This document shows positions 26,333-35,211 of a DNA stretch of 64,000 nucleotides, piece after piece. A program made the translations under genes and the position numbers. Numbering within the stretch: position 1 is the first letter of the stretch; each line of letters opens with the position of its first letter. Source of the stretch: Opitutaceae bacterium (GTDB taxonomy: Bacteria; Verrucomicrobiota; Verrucomicrobiia; Opitutales; Opitutaceae). The DNA lies in contig JAUYAK010000068.1 in NCBI GenBank assembly GCA_030693515.1, positions 53,106 to 117,105 of the forward strand, given 5' to 3'. The notes beneath the pieces are model-generated. The model was not told the origin of the DNA, did no database searches, and saw nothing but the letters and a program-made list of their open reading frames with translations.

Positions 26333-28627
26333 ATGAAGCCTACGCACTCCCCCACCTGCCATCACCATCCCCACGACCACGCCGCGGTAAAGCCGGCGGC
26401 GGCCGCCAAATATTTCTGCCCGATGTGCGAGGGCGTGGTGAGCGATCAGCCGGGCGACTGCCCCAAGTGCGGGATGGCACTGGAACGCAACCCGACCTGG
26501 GTCGCCCCCGCGGCCGGCCCGACGATCTACACCTGCCCGATGCACCCGGAGATCGAGCAGGATCATCCCGGCGACTGCCCGATCTGTGGCATGGCGCTCG
26601 AGCCCAAGACCGTCACGGCCGAGCCCGAGGACGATACCGAATTGCGCGACATGTCGCGGCGGCTGTGGATCGGCGGCGCGCTGGCGCTTCCGGTGTTCGT
26701 GCTCGCGATGGCCCACCTCGTGCCGTCCCTGACCCACGCGGCCAACGCCCCGTGGAGCCGGTGGGTGCAGTTCCTCCTCGCCACCCCCGTCGTGCTCTGG
26801 GCCGGCTGGCCGTTCTTCGTGCGCGGCGCCAAGTCGCTCCGCACCGGTCACTGGAACATGTTCACGCTGATCTCGCTCGGCGTGGGCGCGGCCTGGCTCT
26901 ACAGCCTCGTGGCGTTCTTTCTCCCCGACGTCTTCCCCGCCGCCATGCGCACGCACGGGGCGGTCGATATCTACTTCGAGGCGGCGGCCGTCATCGTTGT
27001 CCTCGTGCTGCTCGGCCAGGTGCTCGAACTCCGTGCCCGCGCCCGCACCTCCTCCGCGATCAAGGCCCTGCTCAACCTCGCGCCGCCCACGGCCCTCCGT
27101 GTCACAGACAAGGGCGACGAGGAAATCCCGCTCGAAGCCGTGCAGACCGGCGACCGGCTGCGCGTGCGGCCCGGCGCGAAGATTCCCGTCGATGGCGTGA
27201 TCGACGACGGCGCCTCCGCCGTGGACGAATCGATGCTCACGGGCGAATCCATGCCCGTCGAAAAAACCACGGGGGACAAAGTGACCGGCGGCACTGTCAA
27301 CGGCACCGGCAGCTTCGTGTTGCGGGCCGAAAAAATCGGCGCCGACACCATGCTCGCGCGGATCGTGCAGATGGTCGCCACCGCGCAGCGCAGCCGCGCC
27401 CCGATTCAGGGCTTGGTGGACAAAGTCGCCGCCGTCTTCGTGCCCGTAGTGTTCGGCGTCGCCGTGGTCACGTTTGGCATCTGGTTCTTCTTCGGGCCGG
27501 AGCCGCGCCTCGCCTACGCCATCGTCAACGCCGTGGCCGTGCTCATCATCGCCTGTCCGTGCGCGCTCGGCCTCGCCACGCCCATGTCGATCATGGTCGG
27601 CGTCGGCCGCGGCGCCCAGGCCGGTGTGCTGGTGAAAAATGCCGAGGCCCTCGAACTCATGGAGAAAGTCCGTTGGCTCGTCGTGGACAAGACCGGCACG
27701 CTCACCGAGGGCCGGCCGGCCTTGACCGACATCCTGCCCGCCGCCGGCCTGGGCGAAGCCGAGCTGCTCGGGCTCGTCGCGTCCCTCGAGCGCTCCTCGG
27801 AACATCCGCTCGCCGCCGCCATCGTGCGCGCGGCGGAAACGCGCCACGTCGCGCTCGCCGAGGTCACCGACTTCCGCTCCGTCACCGCCGGCGGCGTCGC
27901 GGGAAAAGTCTCCGGCCGGCTCGTGCGCATCGGCAAACCCGCCTTTCTCAAGGCCGAGGGCCTTGCGATCCCGGCCGCGCTCACTGACCAGGCCGAAAAA
28001 TGGCAGAACGACGGCAAGACCGTTTTGTTTGCCGCCGTCGATGATCAGACCTCCGGTCTGCTCGCCGTCGCCGATCCGATCAAGACGACCACCGCGGAGG
28101 CCGTGGCCGCCCTGCACGAGCTCGACGTGAAGATCATCGTCGCGACCGGGGACAACCGCCGCACCGCCGAAGCCGTCGCCCGCCAGCTCGGACTCGATCG
28201 CATCGAGGCCGAGGTCGAACCGGCGGACAAAATCCGGCTCGTCGAATCGCTCCGCCACGACGGCGCCAAAGTCGCGATGGCCGGCGACGGCATCAACGAC
28301 GCGCCTGCGCTCGCCGCTGCCGATGTGGGCATCGCCATGGGCACCGGCACCGATGTCGCGATGGAGAGCGCCGGCGTGACCCTCGTGAAGGGCGACCTCC
28401 GCGGCATCGCGCAGGCCATCCGCCTCTCCCGCGCCACGATGAGCAACATCCGCCAGAATTTATTTTTCGCCTTCGTCTACAACGCCCTCGGCGTGCCCGT
28501 CGCCGCCGGCATCCTCTACCCGTTTTTCGGCATGCTGCTCAGCCCCATGATCGCCGGCGCCGCGATGAGCCTGAGTTCCGTGAGCGTGATCACGAACGCG
28601 CTGCGCCTGCGCCGCCTCCGGCTCTGA
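26333..28627 (+). CDS. copA: Copper-translocating P1B-type ATPase with two heavy-metal-binding domains
   Basis: A 764-residue protein. The N-terminus is His-rich (CHHHPHDH), then has two Cys motifs: CPMCEG with CPKCGMALE (29-50) and CPMHPE with CPICGMALE (68-90). These replace the usual CxxC ferredoxin-like HMA domains. Catalytic features are complete: [12 protein letters not shown] in the actuator domain, the CPC membrane metal site at 408-410, DKTGTLTEG with phospho-Asp452, SSEHPL for nucleotide binding, and [10 protein letters not shown]. It pumps Cu(I) out of the cytoplasm. It is first in the P4 unit. Confidence 0.95.
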   Translation: MKPTHSPTCHHHPHDHAAVKPAAAAKYFCPMCEGVVSDQPGDCPKCGMALERNPTWVAPAAGPTIYTCPMHPEIEQDHPGDCPICGMALEPKTVTAEPEDDTELRDMSRRLWIGGALALPVFVLAMAHLVPSLTHAANAPWSRWVQFLLATPVVLWAGWPFFVRGAKSLRTGHWNMFTLISLGVGAAWLYSLVAFFLPDVFPAAMRTHGAVDIYFEAAAVIVVLVLLGQVLELRARARTSSAIKALLNLAPPTALRVTDKGDEEIPLEAVQTGDRLRVRPGAKIPVDGVIDDGASAVDESMLTGESMPVEKTTGDKVTGGTVNGTGSFVLRAEKIGADTMLARIVQMVATAQRSRAPIQGLVDKVAAVFVPVVFGVAVVTFGIWFFFGPEPRLAYAIVNAVAVLIIACPCALGLATPMSIMVGVGRGAQAGVLVKNAEALELMEKVRWLVVDKTGTLTEGRPALTDILPAAGLGEAELLGLVASLERSSEHPLAAAIVRAAETRHVALAEVTDFRSVTAGGVAGKVSGRLVRIGKPAFLKAEGLAIPAALTDQAEKWQNDGKTVLFAAVDDQTSGLLAVADPIKTTTAEAVAALHELDVKIIVATGDNRRTAEAVARQLGLDRIEAEVEPADKIRLVESLRHDGAKVAMAGDGINDAPALAAADVGIAMGTGTDVAMESAGVTLVKGDLRGIAQAIRLSRATMSNIRQNLFFAFVYNALGVPVAAGILYPFFGMLLSPMIAGAAMSLSSVSVITNALRLRRLRL

Positions 28628-28680
28628 ATTCTCCGGCATCGACGGCCGGCCACGCGCCATGCAACGTCGCGTTTCACCCC

Positions 28681-29400
28681 ATGAAACCGATCGCCACGCT
28701 CGCGCTTTTTCCACTCCTCGCCCTCGCGCCGCTCGTCGCCGCCGACGATCTTGGCCAGCTCATTTTCCAGGACGATTTCAACCGCACGGAATCGCAGGAA
28801 AAAACCGACGAGCCCGGCAACGGCTGGGACACCAACAGCAAGTCCCGCGCGAAGGGCAACAAGCAGGTCGATCTCAGAGACGGCGCGATGTATATCTTCA
28901 TCAGCCCCGAAGCCGATCACGCGGTCTCCGTCACTCACGATGCCACCTTCACCAACGGTGCGGTCGCCCTGCGCTTCAAACTCGAGGACGCCCGCGACAG
29001 CCTCGGCCTCAATTTTGCCGATCTCCAGTTCAAGGCTGTCCACGCCGGGCACCTGTTCGCCGCCCGCATCAGTCCGAGCCAGGTGCTGCTCCAAGACTTG
29101 GCGACCGGCAACATGCGGCTGGATATTCGCACTGCGCGTCAGGCGAAACAGGCGCTCACCGCCGACCAGCAGTCAGCCCTCGCAGGCAAAGAAAAGAAGA
29201 TCCCCGCCGCACTCGCGCTTAACCAATGGCACGACCTCGTCGTAAAAATCTCGGGCGACGAGTTGTCAGTCATGATCGATGGCCGGCCGGCGGGCACCTT
29301 CAAATCACCGGGCATCGCGCATCCGACGAAGCGCATGCTTCGCCTCGCCGTGCCGCGCAACGCCGTGGTCGACGACGTGAAAATCTGGCGCAAAAACTAA
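28681..29400 (+). CDS. Secreted DUF1080/concanavalin-like protein in copper ATPase unit
   Basis: A 239-residue protein with a signal peptide (LALFPLLALAPLVAA). It has a beta-sandwich of the DUF1080/LamG type: LIFQDDFNRTESQE at the start, NGAVALRFKLED, LNQWHDLVVKISGDELSVMIDGRPAGTFKSPG and VDDVKIWRKN at the end. These families bind or act on carbohydrate in many Verrucomicrobiota and Planctomycetes; no catalytic residues are obvious. It begins 53 bases after the ATPase stop, so it is probably in the P4 unit. Confidence 0.75.
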   Translation: MKPIATLALFPLLALAPLVAADDLGQLIFQDDFNRTESQEKTDEPGNGWDTNSKSRAKGNKQVDLRDGAMYIFISPEADHAVSVTHDATFTNGAVALRFKLEDARDSLGLNFADLQFKAVHAGHLFAARISPSQVLLQDLATGNMRLDIRTARQAKQALTADQQSALAGKEKKIPAALALNQWHDLVVKISGDELSVMIDGRPAGTFKSPGIAHPTKRMLRLAVPRNAVVDDVKIWRKN

Positions 29401-29473
29401 TCTCCCACGCCTGGCTTTCCTTCATCTGGCTCGGGGTCTGGCGCGACGAGCGTCTTCGCTGCATGAATCCACC

Positions 29474-30077
29474 GTGTTTTCACCTTCTGCCTCGCGCCTT
29501 GTCCCTGCGTTGATTGTCGCCTGCGCCGCCGCGATGGCCGTCGCGAAAGGCGAGGTGGAGTTTCCCCACACTGCGCAGCCCCAGATCGCTGCCACCGCCG
29601 ACGGCCCACTTCAACGCCCGCGGTGATCTCACTGTGATGTGGCGCAACCGTGTCGATGGTGCGCGCGACATGTGGAGCGCGGCCACACTCGGTGCCGGCA
29701 CCTGGTGGCTCAAGGCCTGCCCGATGGACGGCGGCCAGATCGTCGCGGAGGACGGAGGTTTCGCGACCATCTGGCGGCGCAGCGGGGAGGTGTTTTTCGA
29801 CCGCCCGGGCCAGTCCGAGCAAAAGCTCGCCCCCGGCACACAGCCCGTCGCCGGCGCCACCGCGAAAGGCTCGATCGCCGTCTGGCAGCAGGGTGCTGAT
29901 CGGCTGTCCGTCTCGCCGGGCGATTCTGCTCCTCCGCGCGTGCTGGCCCGCAACGCGCGCTTTCCCGCGCTGGCCACGATTCCCGACACCGATCGCGTAG
30001 TCCTCGCGCATGAGCGAGGTGCCGATGCGGTCGTCGCGCTGCTGCCAGACTCGCCACGTCGAGGCCACGCGACCTAG
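29474..30077 (+). pseudogene. Broken copy of the sialidase-like gene at 17514
   Basis: The first part, read from the GTG at 29474, gives a signal-like stretch then EFPHTAQPQIAATADG, matching EFSHAAQPQLAATADG near the start of the product at 17514. At about 29604 the match jumps, in another frame, to FNARGDLTVMWRNRVDGARDMW, which corresponds to residues about 196-218 of the intact protein. About 460 bases are missing, with the join at a short CGGCC shared by both break sites. A second smaller deletion removes several residues before LGAGTWWLKACPMDGGQ. The remaining C-terminal part is nearly identical to the parent. The copy is dead as a propeller. Confidence 0.8.
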
Positions 30078-30087
30078 CGTGGCCGAC

Positions 30088-30507
30088 ATGAACTGGCTCC
30101 ACTGGTCGCTGCTCTCCGCGGTCTTTGCCGCGCTCACCGCCATCCTCGCCAAGATCGGCGTGGCGGGCGTCGATTCCAACCTCGCCACCGCGGTCCGCAC
30201 GACCGTGGTGCTCGTGTTCGCCTGGGCCATCGTGCCGCTCACGACGCGTTATGCCGCGGTGGCCGCGCTGTCGGGCCGCACCCTGCTGTTTCTCGCGCTG
30301 TCCGGCCTCGCCACGGGCCTCTCGTGGCTGTGCTACTTCCGGGCCCTCCAGCTCGGCGACGCCTCCAAGGTCGCACCCATCGACAAGCTCAGCGTCGTCT
30401 TTGTGCTGATCCTCGCCGCCGTGTTTCTCGGCGAGGCCCTCACGCTGAAAACCATCCTAGGCGGCTCGCTGATCGCCGCCGGCGCCGTCGTGCTGGCCTT
30501 GAAGTAG
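30088..30507 (+). CDS. EamA-family small membrane transporter, copy 1
   Basis: A 139-residue protein with a single EamA domain of about four to five helices. It starts MNWLHWSLLSAVFAALTAI, with LFLALSGLATGLSWLCYFRAL and APIDKLSVVFVLILAAVFLGE as the family signature. Half-size EamA proteins are thought to work as dimers exporting small metabolites; the substrate is unknown. It is nearly identical to the copy at 40393. The C-terminal VLALK ending is preserved in a remnant at 36189. The start at 30088 is chosen because both copies agree from this Met. Confidence 0.88.
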   Translation: MNWLHWSLLSAVFAALTAILAKIGVAGVDSNLATAVRTTVVLVFAWAIVPLTTRYAAVAALSGRTLLFLALSGLATGLSWLCYFRALQLGDASKVAPIDKLSVVFVLILAAVFLGEALTLKTILGGSLIAAGAVVLALK

Positions 30508-30912
30508 CCGGATCCTGCGCGCCACCGCCTGCGTCCGTTGGGAGGTGCGGGCAAGCATCCAGGCGGAGAACAATTCCCCGCGGTCACGGTGGCCGCGGCA
30601 TCGCGCACTTCGCAAAGTTCCCAGTCCAGCATCCATACCCGCGTGGCATGCTCAGCCAAGGATCATGATATTTCCCTCCTCACGTCGCGAATGATAATGT
30701 GGAGCCCTCAGCCAAGAAATATCCTCTCCCATGAAATCGCTCCATCTCACCCGGGTCACGCAGGCCCCCATCGTTCCATTTTATTCATTCTACGCGTCGC
30801 TCATCGCGACCCGTCGGAGCGCCGCCAGCCTGGGCCGCCCCGCCCATAAAACCAACAAGCGGTCGCGCCCAAGCGATGGCTCCGGCTCCGTGGTTCGCAC
30901 CGTTGTCGCGTT
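30508..30912. other. Gene-free stretch with LysR promoter relic
   Basis: No convincing gene lies here. A 61-codon frame at 30731-30916 runs into promoter P5 and matches nothing I recognise. Bases 30635-30675 match the operator region in front of the LysR gene at 34953 and the LysR pseudogene at 39694, in the orientation of a reverse-strand LysR gene. The expected start codon is changed from ATG to TGG (30619-30624 area), and only a few codons of similarity (ELCEVR against ELRHLR) remain. The rest shows no feature. Confidence 0.45.
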
Positions 30913-30937
30913 GTAAGATTTCCGGCTCCTTTCCGTC
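30913..30937 (+). promoter_or_regulatory. ECF-type promoter P5 (GTAAG-N14-TCCGTC)
   Basis: TGTAAGATTT and TCCGTC with the shared spacing. The ATG at 30948 follows after 10 bases. The site fixes the true start of the downstream gene, since the longer frame from 30876 would span the promoter. Confidence 0.75.
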
Positions 30938-30947
30938 ACCAAAAATC

Positions 30948-31799
30948 ATGTCCACCCGCCACCAAGCCAAGGCCACTCTGCTGGCCCCCCTTTTCATTGC
31001 CGCGCTCCTGGCGTTCACCGCGGGATCATCGGCCCAGGCAGCCGAACCGTTCCGACTGGATCGAATCGCGATTGTCCAGTTTTCCAACGACGGCACGGGC
31101 TATCTCCAGCTGCGCAACGGCGTGCTCACGCTGGACAACCACATCGCGTGGCGATCCACCCAAGCGGGAGCGCTGCCCGAAAATCTTCCCGCGGCGGCGC
31201 TGAACCGTCCCCTCGTGAGCCTGCAATCCTGGCAGGCGTATCGCGCCCTCGGGGCCGAGGCGGTGTCCGCGTTCAAGGTGCTCGACGGTGCGGGCATTTT
31301 CTGGGTCGGCCCCATCGGCTATCTCGCCGTCGCTCCGAGCCAGGACGTGCTCCCCGCCAACGGCCTTCTCGTCAATCTCTCCACCCGCACCCAACTCGCA
31401 TCGGGCAACAACGCCGTGATCGCTGGCTTCGTCGTCGGCGAGCGCGCCCGCACCGTGCTGATTCGCGCCGTCGGTCCGACGCTGCAGAAGTTCGGCCTCG
31501 GCGCCCCGGTCATCACGCCGTCGCTCACCCTCCGGCGCGACGGCCAGATCATTGCGCAGAATGAGAGCTGGTCGGCCTCTCCTCAAGCCGCCGAGCTCCG
31601 CCGTGCCGCGGCCCGCGTCGGCGCGTTCGCGCTGGATGAAGGTTCCCGCGACGCCGCGACGCTCGTCATCCTCGGCCCCGGCGCCTACACCGTGCAGGTC
31701 GGTTCGAGCATTCCCGTGCAGTCCGTCAAGGACGTGCTCGTGGAAATCTACACGATCCCGGACGACTTCTTTTTGGACGACGACCTCGACGTCAACTGA
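30948..31799 (+). CDS. Secreted protein with recurrent C-terminal module, paralogue A
   Basis: A 283-residue protein with a signal peptide (LLAPLFIAALLAFTAGSSAQA). A unique N-terminal half begins AEPFRLDRIAIVQFSNDG. From about residue 138 it has the module also found in the proteins ending at 2628, 8467 and 36060 (VNLSTRTQLASGNNAVIAGFV, IRAVGPTLQKFGLG, ALDEGSRDAATLVILGPGAYTVQV, VLVEIYTIPDD). It is closely related to the product at 35212 through the full length. The function is unknown. Expression from a P-type promoter links it to the metal response. A hairpin terminator follows. Confidence 0.85.
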   Translation: MSTRHQAKATLLAPLFIAALLAFTAGSSAQAAEPFRLDRIAIVQFSNDGTGYLQLRNGVLTLDNHIAWRSTQAGALPENLPAAALNRPLVSLQSWQAYRALGAEAVSAFKVLDGAGIFWVGPIGYLAVAPSQDVLPANGLLVNLSTRTQLASGNNAVIAGFVVGERARTVLIRAVGPTLQKFGLGAPVITPSLTLRRDGQIIAQNESWSASPQAAELRRAAARVGAFALDEGSRDAATLVILGPGAYTVQVGSSIPVQSVKDVLVEIYTIPDDFFLDDDLDVN

Positions 31800-31820
31800 C
31801 CGCGCGTCTCATCCCCGAAG

Positions 31821-31848
31821 GCCGCATCCTCACGGGTGCGGCTTTATT
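31821..31848 (+). terminator. Intrinsic terminator after 30948 gene
   Basis: Stem GCCGCATCC / GGGTGCGGC (nine pairs with one G-T) at 31821-31842, with a four-base loop, followed by TTTATT. It closes the single-gene P5 unit just before promoter P6. Confidence 0.75.
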
Positions 31849-31880
31849 GCGTTCGCCCCTCGCTGCCCGGCGCTGGCTGT

Positions 31881-31905
31881 GTAAGATTTGAGCACCGGCT
31901 CCGTC
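31881..31905 (+). promoter_or_regulatory. ECF-type promoter P6 (GTAAG-N14-TCCGTC)
   Basis: TGTAAGATTT and TCCGTC with the shared spacing. The ATG at 31917 follows after 11 bases. It drives the second copper ATPase gene. Confidence 0.75.
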
Positions 31906-31916
31906 CCCTCTGGCAG

Positions 31917-34018
31917 ATGAAACCCTCCAACCGCTCCACCTCTCCGCAGCCCTCGTGCCATCAGCCGGCACCGAAGTCGTCCCCCGAACCTCACCACGGG
32001 CACCACCATCACGCCGCGTCTGCCGACGCGCCGGCGGACGCCAGCGAGCCCGTCTACATGGGCCTGCCGCACGAGCGCTATCTGCGCCCGCGATTCTGGG
32101 TCGCCCTCGCGCTCACGATCCCGGTCCTCATCTTGGCGATGGGCGAGATGGTCGCGCCGCAATTTTTTCACCGGTTTGATTCGCGCGTGCTCGCGTGGTC
32201 GCAGCTCCTTCTCACGACCCCGGTGTTTTTCTGGGCCGGCGCTCCGTTCCTCCGCCGCTGGTGGATTTCGATCCGCGACCGCAGCACAAACATGTTCACG
32301 CTCACCGTCACCGGCACCGGCGCCGCCTACGGCTACAGCGTGATCGCCGTGCTTTTCGGCGACCGGTTTCCCGCCACGCTGCAATCCGCCCACGGCATCC
32401 CGCTCTATTTCGAAGCCGCCGCCTTCATCACGACCGTCGTGCTCCTGGGCCAGATCATCGAGCAGCGCGCCCACGCCCGCACCGATGCCGCCATCCGCGC
32501 CCTCATGGACCTCGCGCCGAAAACCGCGCACCGCATCGACGCCGAGGGCCGCGAAACAGACGTGCCCGTCGAGGCCATTCATCCTGGCGACACGCTCCGC
32601 GTTCGCCCTGGCGAAAACATTCCCGTCGACGGCACGTTCCTCACCGGCGCCAGCAGTGTCGACGAATCCATGCTCACGGGCGAACCGCTTCCCGTTGAGA
32701 AAAAATCCGCCGATCCCGTCAGCGCCGGCACCCTCAACACCTCAGGCACCTTTACGTTTCGCGCCGAGCGCGTCGGGCGCGACACGCTCCTCGCGCAAAT
32801 CATCCACCTCGTCGAGGAGGCGCAGAACAGCGAGGCGCCCATTCAGCGTGTCGCCGACCGCGTCGCCGCGTGGTTTACGCCGCTCGTGCTCGCGATTTCC
32901 GTCCTCACCTTCGCCGGTTGGTTCTTCTTCGGGCCCGAGCCGGGACTCGTCCATGGGCTCGTCAACGCCGTCGCCGTCCTGATCATTGCGTGCCCGTGCG
33001 CGCTGGGCCTCGCGACGCCCGTCGCGCTCGTCACTGGCATCGGCCGCGGCGCGCAGGCCGGTGTGCTCGTCAAGGACGCCGCCGCGCTCGAGCGCCTCGT
33101 CGATGCCAAGGTGCTCTCGTCGACAAGACCGGCACGCTCACGGCCGGGCGACCCGCCGTCGTCGCCGTCGCGCCCGCGCCCGGCACCGAGGCCGCGGAAT
33201 TGCTCGCGCTCGCCGCATCGGTCGAAGCCGCCAGCGAACACCCGCTCGCGCGCGCCATCGTCGACCACGCCGCCGAGCAGGGCATCGAACCGCGCGCCGC
33301 GGAGAATTTTTCCGCCACGGCGGGTTCCGGCGTCACCGCCGAGGTCGGCGGCGTGCGCGTCGAAATTGGTCACGCCTCCGCCCAGGCGATTCCTGAACAC
33401 CCAACGGCCACCCTCGTCGGCATCACCGTGGATGGACGTTACGCGGGCACACTCGCCCTCGGCGACACGCTCAAGCCCACCACGCCCGACGCGATCAAGG
33501 AACTCCACCGCCTCGGCCTGAAAGTCGTCATGGTCACCGGTGATCGCGAGGCCACGGCGCGCAGCCTTTCCGAGGAACTCGGCCTCGACGATTATCACGC
33601 CAGCGTCACGCCCGCGAAAAAACAGGAGCTCGTGCGAAACTACCAAAGCGACGGCCAGTCCGTCGTCTTCGCCGGCGATGGCATCAACGACGCCCCCGCG
33701 CTCGCCGCCGCCGACGTCGGCATCGCGATGGGCACGGGCACCGATGTCGCCATGCACAGTGCCGGCCTCGTGCTCGTGAAAGGCGATCTCGCCGCGCTCG
33801 TCCGCGCCGTGCACCTGAGCCGCGCCACGCTGCGCAACATCAAGCAAAACCTCTTCTGGGCCTTCGCCTACAACTTCGCCGGCCTGCCGGTCGCCGCCGG
33901 CCTGTTGTATCCGTTTACCGGTTGGCTGCTCAACCCGATGCTCGCCGGCGCCGCGATGAGCCTCAGCTCGATCAGCGTCGTCGCCAACGCCCTCCGCCTC
34001 CGCCGGGTGCGGCTGTAA
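31917..34018 (+). pseudogene. Second copper P-type ATPase, frameshifted
   Basis: The reading starts at ATG 31917 ([16 protein letters not shown]), the one placed 11 bases after P6. A His-rich head ([10 protein letters not shown]) replaces the Cys motifs of the other ATPase. [12 protein letters not shown] and the CPC site ([13 protein letters not shown]) are in frame. Then at 33116/33117 the frame shifts just before the phosphorylation motif. [33 protein letters not shown] and [10 protein letters not shown] continue in the other frame to 34018. Restoring one base (GTGCTC-G-TCGTCGAC) gives an uninterrupted protein of about 700 residues. Both halves look well conserved, so this is either a very recent mutation or a sequencing error. 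Confidence 0.85.
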
Positions 34019-34062
34019 CGTTCGCGGCGCGGCTTCACGACCCCACCGGCCGCCCCCGCTCG

Positions 34063-34953
34063 TCAGACCACGGCCAGTTCGCGCGCGACCGCGACGAACT
34101 GCTGCGCCAAGGGCGGCAGCCGCTCGCTCCGAAACGCGACGCCCACGCGCGTCGCGGGCAGCGGCGGCTTGATGGCCAGGTAGCGCAGCCGGCTTCCAGC
34201 CAGGTGCGCCAGCGACGCCGAAAACGCCAGACCGCGCCCCGCCGTCACGGCAGCTGCCAGGCTCATTCCGCCATCGCACTCCTCCACGATATTGAGCCGG
34301 CGTGCGCGCGCGGGGCCGAGCGCGGTCTTCAGCGCCTCGTGATAATCCGGATAATCCCTTCGCGAGTAGGCCACGATGGGCTCCGCCAGCACCTCCTCGA
34401 GCGAGACTGTCTTGCGATCGCCCAGCGCGTGGTGCGGCGAGACCACCAGCATGACCGGGAGCGAAATCAGCGGCACGAACTCCAGCCCGGGTCCCAGTTG
34501 CCGGCCCGGGTTGACCATCATCGCCGCCTGCAGCGAACCATCGCGCATGCCCTCCAGCATCGTGAGCGGCTTCAGGTCATGGAGGTTCACCCGCACTCGC
34601 GGCGCGCGTTTGCGAAACGCCCGCAGCACCTCGGGCAGGATATTCGCCGTCGGCGAAGGCGAGTAGCCGATGTGCAACTCGCCGATGTCGCCCGCCGCCG
34701 CCGCCCGGGCCGCATGCACGGCCTCGGTCGCGCGCTGCAACACCGCCCGCGCCTCTCCCAGGAAGACGCGGCCCGCCTCCGTCAACTGGAGCGAATTCGC
34801 CCCGCGTTCCAGAAGCGCGACGCCCAGCTCCTCCTCGAGATCGCGGATCTGGCGGCTGAGCGGCGGCTGCGAGACGTTGAGGCGAGCGGCGGCGCGCGTG
34901 ACATTCTCCTCCTCGGCGACCGCGACAAAATAGCGGAGGTGGCGCAATTCCAT
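34063..34953 (-). CDS. LysR-family transcriptional regulator, intact
   Basis: A 296-residue protein. The start at 34953 (MELRHLRYFVAVAEEENVTRAAARLNVSQPPLSRQ, written here in parts: MELRHLRYFVAVAEE then NVTRAAARLNVSQPPLSRQ) is typical of LysR; the longer frame to 35022 would include the operator. The winged HTH covers 1-60 and the effector domain about 90-296 (LHIGYSPSPTANILPEVL). Twelve bases upstream of the ATG is the palindrome ATACCCG-C-CGGGTAT, likely its autoregulatory box. A dead copy lies at 39694, facing the cyclase operon. Confidence 0.92.
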   Translation of the reverse strand: MELRHLRYFVAVAEEENVTRAAARLNVSQPPLSRQIRDLEEELGVALLERGANSLQLTEAGRVFLGEARAVLQRATEAVHAARAAAAGDIGELHIGYSPSPTANILPEVLRAFRKRAPRVRVNLHDLKPLTMLEGMRDGSLQAAMMVNPGRQLGPGLEFVPLISLPVMLVVSPHHALGDRKTVSLEEVLAEPIVAYSRRDYPDYHEALKTALGPARARRLNIVEECDGGMSLAAAVTAGRGLAFSASLAHLAGSRLRYLAIKPPLPATRVGVAFRSERLPPLAQQFVAVARELAVV

Positions 34954-34965
34954 GACGGCCGGACC

Positions 34966-35006
34966 ATACCCGCCGGGTATCCTCAGACAAGGAACAAGAT
35001 ATTTCC
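34966..35006 (-). promoter_or_regulatory. LysR operator region, intact copy
   Basis: ATACCCG-C-CGGGTAT at 34966-34980 is a perfect 7-base palindrome with one centre base, 12 bases before the LysR start. CAAGGAACAAGATATTTCC at 34988-35006 is a second conserved block. The same two blocks at the same distance precede the LysR pseudogene at 39694, and a degraded version lies at 30635-30675. Confidence 0.6.
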
Positions 35007-35060
35007 GGCCGTGGCACCGCACTGTTAGACTGCGTCACAAATCCACCACGAATTCCCGCC

Positions 35061-35138
35061 ATGATCGCCGTCGTCCTTGTCCTCTCCGCCCTCTGCATCC
35101 TCGTCGCCACCGACACCGGCCCGGAAGCCGGCGCCTGA
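35061..35138 (+). CDS. Possible 25-residue hydrophobic peptide
   Basis: An ATG at 35061 opens a short frame for MIAVVLVLSALCILVATDTG and five more residues, a single hydrophobic helix. It is divergent from the LysR gene and just before promoter P7. It could be a membrane micropeptide or the stub of a lost LysR-controlled gene. Support is only its position and hydrophobicity. Confidence 0.25.
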   Translation: MIAVVLVLSALCILVATDTGPEAGA

Positions 35139-35175
35139 ATTACTTCACCGGCCTCCGCCAACTATTCCATCTCAC

Positions 35176-35200
35176 GTAAGATTTCCTCCTCGGTTCCGTC
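35176..35200 (+). promoter_or_regulatory. ECF-type promoter P7 (GTAAG-N14-TCCGTC)
   Basis: CGTAAGATTT and TCCGTC with the shared spacing. The ATG at 35212 follows after 11 bases. It is the last of the seven sites and lies about 9 kb from the sigma factor gene. Confidence 0.75.
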
Positions 35201-35211
35201 CTTTTTCCACC

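Noticed and set aside
30731..30916. 61-codon frame before promoter P5
   Set aside because: It ends inside the promoter, has no family match, no membrane or signal pattern and no convincing start context.
33116..33521. Continuation of the first ATPase frame to 33521 as a real C-terminus
   Set aside because: After 33116 that frame becomes Ser/Pro/Arg-rich with no ATPase motif, while the other frame carries all expected motifs to 34018.
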